From Coniochaeta sp. PMI_546 (Eukaryota; Ascomycota; Sordariomycetes; Coniochaetales; Coniochaetaceae), in assembly GCA_021432605.1 (NCBI GenBank), contig MU271159.1:535489-599488 (forward strand): a stretch of 64,000 nt of DNA. The letters are read 5' to 3'. Every line of letters begins with the position of its first letter. Position 1 is the stretch's first letter. Both the position numbers and the translations under genes were made by a program. Shown one piece after another: positions 23,043 to 35,348 of the stretch. A model generated the notes under the pieces. That model saw only the letters and a list, made by a program, of their open reading frames with translations. It did no database searches and was not told the DNA's origin.

Positions 23043-25186
23043 TATGACAACGAAGGCGTTCAATGGCGGTCGAAATCAGGTTCAGAAGGGCTGGATATAC
23101 AGACCGGGACACGCAGGTGAGTAATAAACCAAGTTTAGGCAGTGCCTACGTTAGGTGACTATGGTATGCTTTGGGTCATGCGTAGGCCGTCTTCGCGAAG
23201 TCTCCCGGTGACGGCCATGTTGCGCCTTACCGCTTGTTTCAACTCGGCCAATTGCAACGTCTGCACACTAGCTCAAAGTCAGTAGATCCACCCAGATCTG
23301 GCTCCATAGTTGACGACGTCTCATCGTTTCACAAAGTTTGGACTTCTTCACGCTACACACATTTTCATACTTCAAATCCAGAAGGCATATACGGTGTCGA
23401 TCTCGTAGCCAGTTCTCGTCTCGCTTAGACTACCTACCTACCTACCTTATCTTCTACTCCTTGGCTACGTACAGAGGTCCCACTTTGAAAGGCAGCTCTT
23501 TCCAGTGCGCAGTTGCCCAAGTGACACAGATGCGCACTCACTGTACCTACATGAAGTTGCTCATATTGTTTCCTGTCATCTTCACAATGCACATGTCCTG
23601 ACCTGTCCCACTTCTACCTGGGAGTGGAGCACGGATGCTGAGCTGGAAACTACACCGTGGTAGCGCCATAGTGTTCGCACGACACAGCAGATGGCCGCAT
23701 TCATTCTTCCTCGTAGGCCTCACGTACATCCAGCTCTGGGGCGGCAAGCACTCCTATGGCGAAGTCGCCGTACCCCTACCTTAGCCATGCAATGTGAGTC
23801 CATTCTAGGAGCTAGCGGGCCGTCACTACATGCCTCGTCACGGTACGCAGGCTCACTGGAGATGCGTGCCCTGCGTGAGTCTATAGTGGCGGTTTCCGCG
23901 TGCATCTGCTTTGTATGAAGTCTGGGGCGCACTCTGTAAGCTTCCGGATCACGCTTGCTCTCACCATAAGCACGCACGAGGCTCAGAGAATCCAATACAC
24001 AAAGTGTTGCCGGTTTGCTAAGAGGCCACAAGAGGCTGTAGTTTCCGCCTTCTGCCCCCCAAGATAGAGCCCTCCTCCAGTCTAGGAGTTCACAGCTTTT
24101 CGAAATACTTGCCCTTCGGCATGAACTGTCCCTGGCATCACTATCATATGCGAGGCGACCCATCATGACCCTGTCTGTGCCATTTGTTTCACTCTAGAAG
24201 CTAGATCGATCTCTTGCTTCGGGCATGCAACTACAAAGCCCTAGACAGATGCCTGTAGCACTGCACTGGAACTCAGAGGACATGTCTTGACGACAAAGCT
24301 GTGCATTGTCAGAGAATACGTTGTCCAGAGCCCCCGGACTGTTTGTCGCCACCTTGTAATATGAAGATTTACTGCGAATTAGATGTATCACCAAGCTGTC
24401 TAAGACGTGCTCCGTTTCACCTCCTGCGCTTCACTAGCAGATGACAAAGTGCATCAGCGCAGTGATAGACCACCCCCTATCTCCGAGTTTTGTTCCCTAG
24501 CTGCCAACCTGTGATAGCTGCTCACAGTCTTTAGGAGTATTCGTGAAGACTGATGGCTGCTTACAGCCTTCAGGGGTATTCGTGAAGAGGCATCTCTCCG
24601 GTCGCTCCTACTCCACATACAGCGCAATGATAGTATAAGTGAGCATACCCCCACGGGAGCGGGCGCCGGTAGCAAGAAGTGTAAGGCCGCACCTCCTGTA
24701 GCCGCCCCCGGCCAGCGACCCATTTTTCCCGACTGCATGTCCGGTGTACTCCGCCTTCTCGGCGCCGAGAAGCTATGCCTGGCCCGAATTTGTGATTAGG
24801 GACAGGCATTCATTCCATGTGGCCCACGCTTTCGATTTCGTGGAATTGCGGCTTTGTCGCTCGAAATCTGTGCCTTCTCCTCATACCCTTGCTTGCCCTT
24901 GCCTTCTTTCCTCCACACCTCATCACCCAACCTCTGCAACACTCCGCTCATTTTTATGCTTTATTGAATCGTCATACTCAAAGCGGTTCATCCCCATCCT
25001 TGACGATCCATCTCGCATTGCCCTCTCTTCTTCAACCTCCCATCTGAACTTCTTAAGCATTCAGCCTATTTAAAGGTTGTTGTGCTTGTGTACGCAACTC
25101 CCTTCCCTCTGCAGAGATCTGACATCCTCTCCATCATATGAGATTTCTGATGAGAGTCTTCAGAGTACAGACAATCAACGGAAACC
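23043..25186. other. Divergent intergenic region upstream of DNMT5
   Basis: About 2.1 kb between divergently read genes. A CTACCTACCTACCTTAT run lies near 23,431-23,448. An imperfect tandem duplication lies at about 24,518-24,592. The DNMT5 5' UTR and promoter should occupy the last few hundred bases, where the plus strand is pyrimidine-rich (24,880-25,080). Short frames here have no recognisable product. Confidence 0.5.
24518..24592. repeat. Imperfect tandem duplication, unit about 38 bp
   Basis: Two adjacent copies share the pattern GCTGCTCACAG...AGTATTCGTGAAGA and GCTGCTTACAG...GGTATTCGTGAAGA. Differences are mostly transitions. Function unknown; it lies in the DNMT5 upstream region. Confidence 0.55.
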
Positions 25187-28100
25187 ATGTCACGCAAGCG
25201 TAAAGCTCCCTCTGGGGGTTTCGACCGCGCAGTGGAGGCATCACGAAAACGGTCGCGTCTCCGCAAGCCAGGGAAGGGCATCAACAAAAACGTGATCCCC
25301 ATCAGATCTATCCCCCGCATGTTCGAGACCATGTTTCTCAAGGCGGTGAGGACTGATGGTTACTTCGCTTACCGCGTCGGCAGGAGAAGGCCTCTGAATC
25401 TGGTCGTGGCCACGGTTTGCTCGGGAACTGATGCTCCTCTGACAGCGTTGAGCCTTCTCCAGGAAGCAAGTCGACTGCTAATTCGAAAGGAATTCATCAT
25501 GTTCCGCCACCAATTCAGCTGTGAAATCGAACCATTCAAGCAAGCTTTCATTCGCCGCAACCACAACCCGCCCATCATTTTCCGCAATGTTGTCGAGCTC
25601 GGTGCCAATGGTGCCGTCGAAGCGTAAGCTCTTCCTCTCTCGCTCCTGCGTGGCTCAACTGGCTGTGTGGCTCAGCTTGCTAACTGTCCTTTAGAATGGA
25701 AGCTTCGGGCTCCCTGGTGATGATTCCCACTGAAAAAATCGATCTGCTGGTTGCCGGCACATCATGTGTGGACTTCTCCGCTCTCAACAATAGGAAGGAC
25801 CAGAAGACAAAGGTCCAGGCGTTCAATAAATTCTCCAAGGAGGATCTTGCCGGCGACATTGTGAGTAGTGTTGGGCTGGACCAAGATTTCCGTGATGCGG
25901 TGCACGACCAGCTCAGCCCGAAGGGCTTGGAAAGCATTGGAGAATCCATGACGACCTTCCTCTCAACCTTGAACTTTATCATGGACAGGCGCCCAAGAAT
26001 AGTGGTTTTCGAGAACGTGCAGACCGCTCCATGGAAGGCGATGCAGAACTTCTGGCTGCCCCGTGCGGGTTATGCGGCCAAATTTGACAAGGTGAACTCG
26101 AAGGATTTCTGCATTCCACAAGACAGGATCCGTGGCTACTTGGTGGCAATGGATGCCGAGGAGTTCGATGGCTGCGGCTCGGGGTCGACTGCTGCGATGC
26201 TTGTCCACCAAGCAATTGAGCTCCTTCCGGCCATGAAGCAACGCGCTTCTTCGTCGGTTCTGGACTTTCTCTTGGAGGACGACGACCCGGACCTCTTGCA
26301 AGCTCGCGATGAGATTGCCCATTATGGTGTTCATGGCTTGCCGCAGGACGCAAAGCGCGCGAATTCCAACAGGCAGATTGACTGGGACTTCTGCAAGCTA
26401 CGCCACTTGATCTATTCTCAGCGGTGGAATCTCGATACCATTCGTCGCTTTTCAAAGGCGACACTCAGTCATGGGAGGATTGTCTCGATCTCGCCGCCAG
26501 CAAACTCATGGATTGAGTACTGGGATCGTGAGACTCCCCGAGTTATCGACTTGTTCGATAATCTGTATCAGCAGTTCCTCACCAGGGGTGATTGTGATAT
26601 GAATTTCAAGGCGGCAATGTTCAATATCAGCCAGAACCTCGATCGGATGCCAATCAACCTTGCCAAGCTCGGGATCGCACCTATCATCACACCAGCCGGC
26701 ATGCCCACGCTGAGTTCCTCTGCACGACCACTCCTTGGAGTCGAGTGTCTAACCCTGCAAGGCATTCCCAAAAGCCATCTTCGACTCGCGGGTGAGTCCC
26801 ACAGGGAGCTACGAGATCTCGCTGGCAATGCCATGACCACCACTGTTGTTGGCGCCGTGATCCTTGCAACACTCATGGCTGCGGATCGTAGCCTTGCACG
26901 AATCCATCGTGCCACAAATCAAGCCCGGCCAGTTTTTACATCGAATTATGTGGAACTCGTGAGCCGTTGCCTTAAAGACGTGTCTGATTGGGATCTCGGA
27001 GACTTCAGGTTAGATGCATCGAGTATGCTGACATACGGCGGTCTCCGGATGTGTCGCTGTCCCCTCGTTGGCTCTCACCGTCGCGTCACTTTTCGCTGTC
27101 GAGACTGCGGCAAGCCCGCATGCCAACTATGCAGGGCCAACCCGCAACATAACTTTGAACGTTACGATTATTCCAATCGGGTTATCCATGTCGCCGACTT
27201 GAAGGCTCATGTTCAGCAATGTCTGCCCGGCGTTTTCAAAATGAAGATGCAGGAGGATGCCAAGCGGTTCTTCAACCTAATGGTGAAGCGTAGTGACAGG
27301 TCACATTACTTCCTCTGTCTCCGAGAGTTGCTCAGCGACAATGACTTCTACTTCGCCGGGGTGAAAGTGTCTGTCGCTTCGGTCATTGTCGAGTACCGTT
27401 CGCGGCAAAACATCGCCCGTCTCATGCTGACCAGAACCGGCGGCGCTACTTGGTACATCTTTCCAACCTCAGAGCCCCTTGGCATATCCCCCGTAGGCGT
27501 ACGAGAACGAGGCGAAACCCCTATCGCGAGGGCGAGTATTGATGTACAGCGATCAACTGTGGACCCCGAGGCAGCTCTTTGGTGCTTCTGGGAGCCTGTC
27601 AAACACAGCTGGTTGGCGAAAGTCACCGTCAAGAAGGAGCACTGCTTCATCCTAGATCACACGACCATCGAGACACTGTCGTCGCCTCCATCGCATCTGG
27701 AGACCCGGGTCCGAGAGACAATTCTCGGTGTATGGTATGCCAACCCTCAGTGCGGCACTCCCGAAGATAGCTTGTATATCCGCCGGGCCCCTGGGAATGA
27801 ACAGAAGGCATTCTTGTTCAAAGATGTCGACCCCATAGGCCACCCTATCTTCGACAAGCTCATCATCTCCAAAGACGTTGATCTAGCGGGGACGCAAGAT
27901 TACACAGGAGATGAGGTCACGGTTGAGCTGCTCAAGATTCGCGACATGCGTAAGACTGTGAGGATCTCTGTCCCGGGCTACTGGCAGCCGATCGAACCGC
28001 TCGCTTGTTTCCAGACGTCAGTTCACAGTGCGAGGGAGGAAGATTATCTCCATCTTGCGAGCTGCGCAACAATTGCTGACGATAGCACCGAGTCTTGCTG

Positions 28101-31100
28101 CGCAATGACACCGTTGATACTCGTCAAGCTCTCGGTCCAACTAGCCAATCTCCCATTTTCTATACCTGCAAAACAGAGATGGACCGACAGGTGGCACAAT
28201 GTCCCAGCCACAGAGCTCGATGGGTTCTTCAGGTCTGTTCTGTTCACGGCCAATGTACTGGAGAAGGGTTACTTCTTCAAGCCGGAACCGGATCTATCCT
28301 TCGATCCCGGTCGTGGTGTCCCGGTCAAATTGTGTACTGATTGTTGTGTCGAGCCACCGCAGCTCCACTGGGTCAAGGGGGATGCTCGCGTGGTACCCTG
28401 GGAGGACCCCACACAAGTACGGGCATACGAGGCGAGGCTGAAGACGATGCCCGACCCCTTCACGGCAAGGGTTCGTCTCGACCCACATAACGACCTGCTA
28501 CATGATCCTTATCAACCTCCGCCTGATGACTCGAGATTGTTTGTGCACCCCCGGAGATTCAAGTCGCAGATTCCTCAAGACATCTATCATAAGTTGGGGT
28601 TACTGTTGGCAGTCAATCCTCGAACACTCGCTTCGCGGGCGGCCGCTAACCTAGCATACGGGTTCAGGCCGCGAAGATACAGCCCGGAGATTTTAGCTGA
28701 CGTTCAGTGTTCCTTTCAGGTCGAGGTTGGCGTTCTGCTTGGACCTAACGTTCGATTCGACCGATTCTATGACTCGATCCCAACCACTGAGGATAATACG
28801 GGACTTAGGAATGTCGAGCCTGCTGGTGATCTCTGCATTCCTTCGTTCCAGAGCAAAGGTCATCGCCTGCGAGAGGATCAAGCTCGGTCAGTGAAATGGA
28901 TGATGGCAAGGGAGAAGGAGCCAGCGCCTTACCTGGAGACGGAGACTGAGGAGCAGGTGTTTGAGGCTTTTAACCTCCGTATCATCGGGCGGGCAACTTA
29001 TCCGAATGACGGATCTGCTTTCTGTTGCAGAGGTGGAATTGTAGCTCACGAAATCGGCTACGGCAAGACGGTGGTGATGATTGCTCTTCTCGAACTCCGC
29101 CGCGATTTCGACGTGGCACTATCCATGGTCAAGCGTGCTGAAGCGGCTTGCAAATTCTGGGAGTCAGAATTGTCATTCATGCACTTGAAGGCGACTCTCG
29201 TGATCGTGCCGGATCACATCACAGCCCAGTGGCGCGACGAGTTCGGAAAGTTTGGCAGCAATGCCAGAGTTCTTGTTCTCGAGCGGTATGCGGATCTTCT
29301 GAAGACGCCGCTGAGTGCCCTCGAAGAGGCGGATGTGATAATCGTGGCGACATCGATGTTCAAGGCTTCCGCGTACACGACCAGCCTCAATCTCCTTCTT
29401 GAAGATCGTCCAACTGGGCTGAAGTCGGATCGTGAGGCTGAAGACCGTTATCGGTCATCTCTGGAAACGATCCGGTTGGTCGTAAGGCGGTATCGCGAGC
29501 TCCAAGGAAACGCGAGCGATGCTGACAAGGAGAATGGTGCGCTCGATAGAGCAAAGGAAGTTTTGGTTGAAAAGAATCAAAACTATCAAGATCTGTGTCG
29601 GAGATGGACGTCAGCAGGTGGCCGCAGGGATGCGAACAGGCGGCAGCGACAGACCAAGACGGGAGTCGAAAACATGGACGGGGCAGCCAGGACGAGAAAA
29701 CTAGCGGAACCCAAGCACTTGTGGACAGCCACACGTTTTCTGGAAAACTTCAGTTTTGCCCGCATAATTGTCGACGAGTTTTCTTACGAGAACCCTGGCG
29801 TCACCTTGTTCTTCACCAATGCCTTGGCCAACGCCAAGTGGCTACTGTCGGGGACACCTCGCTGCGGCAACCTCGCCGACATCGTTCATTTGGGGCGTCT
29901 TCTCTCAGTACATGTTGCGAGGCCCGACCCTTGCATTCCGACCTACCTGGACCCGATTACTCTTGGTCCTCACAACAAGCCCACCGCACCCAGTGAAGAG
30001 TATCGGCTTCGCGTGTCACACTTGAGGTCGCACAACTTCGCGCTGGATCGGCACCGGGCCGGGGAAGCCTTCATCAGGCATTTCATGCGACAAGATAATG
30101 TCAACATGGACAAGTTCGACCTGGAGACGAAGAAGATTGAGTTGGATCTGCCAACACTCTCCCGCGTCGCTTACGGTGGGCTTCAGCATGACCTTTCTGT
30201 CGCCAAGGGCAATGTTTTCAACCTCCCCTTTTCCTTGCGTCAGTTCCTCCGTGTTGCCACCACATTTTCATATGCCGGCAACAATGTTAGCACAGGAATA
30301 CAGGCAGCTGACGCCTTGATGGCACGATTTGCCGCAGTGCCAATCACAGCGAGCACGCTGCAGGGCCTCCTGGGCGCTTGTGACCTCGATGTTCTGACCC
30401 TCAAGGATGAGATGAAGACGGCATTAGACAAACTCCTCTGGCTGTGCCATCGCGCTCCCCTGGTCAGCAAGCTGATTCGCGACCAATATCCCCGCCATCA
30501 CAACATGAGGACCTTGATTGGAGACATCTTCACAGCCATGGCCGACGCTCGGGACAGCTGGGTCGGATGGCCCATGGCACCCTATGGCGGAAGAGATGCC
30601 TACTACCAGCTTGCTAAAGCCTTATGCCCCACCTCGGCATTCAAATATCAACAAGGCGGCCTAGAGAACTGGACCAAGTGGCGCTACAGCGAGGCGAAGA
30701 GCTTCTGGCCTGATTGGTATGATCTGCCAGAGTCGTACATCGATGGTCTTTTTTCCCCCGAGAAACGAGAGGAACTTGTAGAACTCTCCACGGATGTCAT
30801 TCTTCTCAACATCAGCCATCCGTTGGGTCGAAGTTTCGCACGCTCCGGGGAAGGCCCTCCCTGGCTGGACTCTCATGCTAAAGTGTTGGGCAGAATCATG
30901 GACGAGCGAACGCGTGTCAACTTCCTATCCACACGACAAGCATCGGCAGTCGAGCAGGCAAGGGCTGCAGCCGTTAGGGATACCGTGCCGAAATTCAGCA
31001 CTGAGCAGCTGATCAAGTTTCTCAAGGATTGTATGGAGGAGAAGCGTAAGGCATTTGATCCAGAGGGTGTCACCAAGCAGAAGATTGCCGAGAAAGGGAA

Positions 31101-32157
31101 GCAGGCTCTTCAACGCCATTGTCTCCACCGCAATCTGCGCTTCTCCGACAGCAACAGTGCCCTTCAGCTTGCGGAGAAGGTTTTGACATATGTTCAAGGC
31201 CGGTGTACGAAAAAGGATTTCATCGACAAGCGGGGGGTGATATCTCCACGGGCAGAGTTCCCCATTCCGAACCAGACCTTTGAGAAGCGCGGCGGCAAGA
31301 CGGAAGCGACCCTTGAAGAGCTGACGGTCACGTACAACTACTTCATGAATTGCCGAGAGGCTTGGATCGATTCCTTCCGCCGACTGCGCCTCTACAACCT
31401 GTTGAGATTCATCCAGTACTCTCAATATGATAAGAGCGTCGATAAATACTGCGATGCCTGCCTACGTCGGCCAGTATGTGTTGGTGATGTTCCTGGCTTC
31501 ATCGTTCTTGCCTGTGGACATTGGCTGTGCGAGGAGCACAAGAGGGTGATCGACAAGGACGGCGAGCACAGCTTCTGTCCCGTTATGGGTTGCGGCGCTC
31601 CATGCGGTCTCTCGCATCCCACTACCATCAAGATGACTGAGGGCGATGTTCTTGGCAGTCCTGACGTATGGGAGGCTGAGGGCGAAGCTCGGTGCTCCGA
31701 AGGAGGAAAGATAGAGGGTATCGTTGCGCTTATCACAGAGATACCGGAGGATGACAAGGTGATCCTCTTCACATACATCGAGGAACTGGCCGTAGCGGTG
31801 CGCGACAAGTTGGTCCTAGGAGGCGTCAGTGTGCTGTCCATGGTCGCTACCGGTTCGGACGTGGCACTGGCCGAGATTCTTGAAGACTTCAAGATGGGAA
31901 GCGCAAAGGTGCTCATCATCGATCCTACCGCAGAGCATGCCGCCGGTAGCAACCTCACAATTGCCAACCATGTCATCTTCGCCAGCCCTGTCCTAGAGCG
32001 CGACGCTTTCCTCCGGCAGATGCATTACAGGCAGGCGGTTGGTCGCTGCCTTCGCGAAGGACAGAAGAAGAAGGTTACTATCTATACGTTCGTCACCAAA
32101 GGTACTATCGATGAGGAGCTCTATAATGCTCAAGAGCTTGACAACGTCATGAAATGA
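25187..32157 (+). CDS. DNMT5: DNMT5-type DNA cytosine-5 methyltransferase with RING finger and SNF2 ATPase
   Basis: Two exons, 25187-25623 and 25695-32157, giving 2,299 residues. The methyltransferase comes first: motif I VVATVCSGTDAP (residues 73-84), motif IV GTSCVDFS with catalytic Cys170, motif VI FENVQ (about 251), motif VIII QDRIRG (288) and motif X LAGNAMTTTVVG (about 517). A cysteine-rich segment follows (CRCPLVGSHRR..CRDCGKPACQLC). The SNF2 ATPase has GGIVAHEIGYGKT (Walker A, about 1259), VDEFSYE (motif II, about 1505) and WLLSGTPR (motif III). A RING finger (CDACLRRP..CGHWLCEEH..CPVMGC) begins near 2065, and the C-terminal helicase lobe ends with QAVGRCLREGQ (about 2259). This order matches fungal/algal DNMT5, where ATP hydrolysis drives maintenance methylation of hemimethylated CpG. 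No N-terminal chromodomain is visible, unlike the Cryptococcus protein as I recall it. The start is the only ATG before the basic N terminus. Specificity is inferred. Confidence 0.93.
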
Positions 32158-32657
32158 CTGGCCGATGATGACTGAGCGATCGACAAAGGTGTTTGTAGTT
32201 CAATGGGTCTTGTTTTTGCCCGAGGTAGGAGAGGAGGAGGGTACGCGAGGGGGGGAGAGGGGGTGAGAGGGGGAGGGGGTGGGGGGGAGAAGTGCGCGAC
32301 AGAAACGGAGGCGTGACTCGACAAGGGGCATGGGATAGAGTGTATGAGTTACAGTTTCCTTGTTTGTCTCGAGACCATGGGGGGGTTCCTTTGATAGGAA
32401 GTGTTTGGTTGAGCTCGTCATGGGGTATGGCGAGACGAGCATGGCCAGGATGGTGCCGGCGGAGGTTGACGCACAAGTCATTCGTAATATGCTTATATTG
32501 TAAGATAGGATAAATGAAAATGGGTTGTAAGCCTGTGGCATCTTTTCTTGAAGAATGCATGTCTATGGTGGGATGATTAGCATGAATAAATAGCCCCCTT
32601 AGCCACATTCTGGGTCTTTTGATGTAGCACATCGAAGTAGCGACAACTGACACGATG
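32158..32657. other. Convergent intergenic region with G-rich tract
   Basis: 500 bp between the 3' ends of DNMT5 and ureidoglycolate lyase. It contains the polypurine tract listed next; otherwise nothing is seen. Confidence 0.5.
32226..32291 (+). repeat. Polypurine G-run tract, G-quadruplex-like
   Basis: Within 70 bp of the DNMT5 stop, the plus strand carries five runs of five or more guanines separated by short A/T-containing loops (GGGGGGG, GGGGG, GGGGG, GGGGG, GGGGGGG). If transcribed, the DNMT5 3' UTR would contain this tract in the RNA. Confidence 0.75.
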
Positions 32658-33503
32658 CTATAATCTGGCTATTCTCATGGTTACCGGCAACCGAACCACT
32701 ACGCCGACCGATGTCCTGTTCGACCTTCCGTCACCCCCGAGAAAGGAATACCCCGACTTCTGCGCTTCTTTTCCGGCAGGCGATGTAGAAAACGCAACTT
32801 CTTGGCAATCTTCGATCGCCACACCGTTTGCAAACTGCACCACAACAAAGTCAACGGTGGTGCCCTCAGGCCCAAGCGCCACCATGGGTGCGTGCCAGGT
32901 ACCGGCACCGTAAGTCACGGCTTGCCCCGCCGTGGCGATGAAGGCCTTGAGGTTGCGCAGATCTGGGAGCCCTCTCCCAGGGAGGGGAATATGGGGCGGT
33001 TGGGAGTTCCTTATAGGCGACGAGGTCACCGAAGCTGCATTGGGGTCGGGCACTGGCAGTCCTGCGTCGGCAGATGTCGGTGGTAAGCTCGGCGCCACGA
33101 TGACAAGGTAATTTTTCTCTGAATCACAAGACAAAGGTATGAAGGTCTGTGTCGTGAATGGGTGCCTCTCAAGAACGGTGACGGGGAATGTCCCGGGCGG
33201 GTCGAGCCGCCTGGCGGCGCATACGAACATGTTCATCACGGCCTCTCCCCGACGCCGGCTGGCCGCAGCGGTATCGTAAAGGTTCACCATGCGGGTGACA
33301 TGTTGGTACTTGATTGCAGAACCTTGGTTCGCGGAGACAGGATCAAAGGGCAGGTTGCCGGCTGTGGTTAAGGACGCCGGGTGAAGATCCGGTCTCGGAT
33401 TTTCGATGACGGAGCCGAACTGGGCAAAACCCGATGATGAGAGGGCTGCCGCCGTGACTTCAATATCCACCTCGCCGAGGTCCAGCGTCACAGGCTGTGA
33501 CAT
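32658..33503 (-). CDS. DAL3: Ureidoglycolate lyase (allantoin catabolism)
   Basis: A single exon of 281 residues with an ATG at 33503. Family features include SSSGFAQFGSVIENPRPD near the N terminus, FTTQTFIPLS, and KAFIATAGQAVTYGAGTWHAPMVAL, which holds the metal-site histidine region, followed by VDFVVVQFANGVAIEDCQE. The enzyme cleaves ureidoglycolate to glyoxylate and urea, the last step of the purine/allantoin nitrogen-salvage route, in the cytosol. It is longer than bacterial AllA because of a Pro/Ser-rich insert (ADAGLPVPDPNAASVTSS), as in other ascomycetes. No other allantoin genes are adjacent. Confidence 0.9.
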   Translation of the reverse strand: MSQPVTLDLGEVDIEVTAAALSSSGFAQFGSVIENPRPDLHPASLTTAGNLPFDPVSANQGSAIKYQHVTRMVNLYDTAAASRRRGEAVMNMFVCAARRLDPPGTFPVTVLERHPFTTQTFIPLSCDSEKNYLVIVAPSLPPTSADAGLPVPDPNAASVTSSPIRNSQPPHIPLPGRGLPDLRNLKAFIATAGQAVTYGAGTWHAPMVALGPEGTTVDFVVVQFANGVAIEDCQEVAFSTSPAGKEAQKSGYSFLGGDGRSNRTSVGVVVRLPVTMRIARL

Positions 33504-35348
33504 CGCAAATAAAACCGAAATCTAAGTATAGTGCCTGCCCGGGGGGTGGACTGGTTCCTGGGTCTTTCTTGCACGTGGAGGGTAAATGACCCCACGGCCG
33601 CTGCAGATTGCCTTAAATCAAGATTGCATCACGATGGTGGGGCACAAGGGATGCTGGCTGTCCAGCACAGAACAATCCCTAGACTCCAGATCGCTTACAC
33701 TTCGAGACACAATGCCCTCCTTCTTTCTGTACTGATACAGCGATGTCTTCCGGCCTTTGCCAACGATCGATCGCTACTACGAAACGGGGGGAAAGGTGGC
33801 TCTGATTGAGAGGGAGACTCAGTCAGTATTTCTAGAATCAGGTAGGTCAAAGGAGATTTGCCACGATGTGTCGGCCACTACGTCTCGAATAGATGCTATC
33901 GTCTCTCTTCTACGCCTAAGATCACTAAAGCGGCCAGCATTCCGCGTTCTTATTTTGAAGCCTGCGAGCCAGGGCGGCGTTAAGGCATCTGAAAGATGCT
34001 ACCTTATAGGACACGAATCGCAAAAAGCTGTCCACACCTATGGATGTACTCAGAATCCAGAGCATTGTCTCCAGTCGTTGTTCAAGCCTTTCGCTCTCCC
34101 AGTCGCGCACGGCGGCTGATAGTCGGCCGTTGTCAGGTCGGGCCAACTGCGTGCCCCGTTAAAACACCTTCCTTCCGTCTGTATGATGCTTCGTAACTGG
34201 AGCTGAATGCAAAGGGTGCCGTCCTCATAAACGAGAAACCCTGGATTGGAGTAGCGTCCTTGAAGGACCCTTGCGGTGTTTGGAAACGATCCGTGGAGAA
34301 TATGACAGTACATACCTGCGCGCCTCCGCCGTCAATGTGACCTTTTCGGCCTTGAGTGGAATGCATCCGAGGCAAGGCGGTCTGTGCCTCGAGCCTGGGA
34401 ACGCGCACCTGCCACAATGTCCGAGGCTCCGATATGATGGCTGAAGGTCAGGTCTTTGTGGTGGCCTCAAAAGTGTGCCGCCAGACGCGTGTGTTGTCCG
34501 AGCGTTAGCGCTGGAGTGCGATGGATGCTGAGCCGTTCCCCGGATGGCATGTCCAATGAAGTCGGGCAGCTCTCGACGTCTCGCCAACGACGGGGATGCA
34601 ACGACAGTCTTCGGGCCCGTGTGGAAGTCAGACCTCGGACCTATCACCGAACCGCCCAGTCTGATCCCGGTTCCTTGCACAACGCACACCTTGGTACAGT
34701 AGGGTGACATTCTGTGCCGGGATGGCGGACTATTTATGGACGAAACCTCTCGATTCCGAGCTTCGCATCCACTTGCCGTTCCGGACATCCTACCGGGCTT
34801 CTTCACTTCGGCATGTGTCCCGTGTACTCCGCTACAAAGTCCTTGGTCCTATTTTGTTCGAGCACCCACAGCTTCTGACGGCCGTTCTCCCACCGTTTAG
34901 CTTGACATATGTGTACAGAAAACATGCTTGCCATCTCACGAATCAGTTGGGCACTCCAGAGCAGCCCCGTGTTGACCATATCAATTTTATTTGCCGTGAT
35001 CGCTGACAAGGCACAGGCTAACTACTGTCTCCCAATTTACCTACGGACACGTCGCGGGCCCTTGCATGGACATCTCAGTGATCACACGCGAAAATTTGCA
35101 ACCGATTTTCCATATCAGATATGTCCTTGTTTTCCTACGTCTGATGTCACGGGGGTTGCACTTGAGTTACCCAAGGTGGCTGTGTACCTATACCAAAGTG
35201 CTGTTGGTTGCTGGCACAACCAGGTCTCCGAACTAAATGAGAAGAATATGACACTGAAATCCGGCCTACTCCATGCATCGTCTTTACGTGGCCCCAGCTA
35301 AGAAAGTCGCACAGGTTAATTCACTCTGTCGTGCAGAGACTAACAGAC
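33504..35348. other. Gene-poor intergenic region
   Basis: About 1.85 kb upstream of ureidoglycolate lyase and downstream of the laccase. Open frames such as 34225-34806 (minus) have no motif and overlap frames on both strands; none is called. Confidence 0.5.

Noticed and set aside
34225-34806. 193-residue minus-strand frame
   Set aside because: Arg/Ser-rich chance-like composition, overlapping frames on both strands, no signal or domain.
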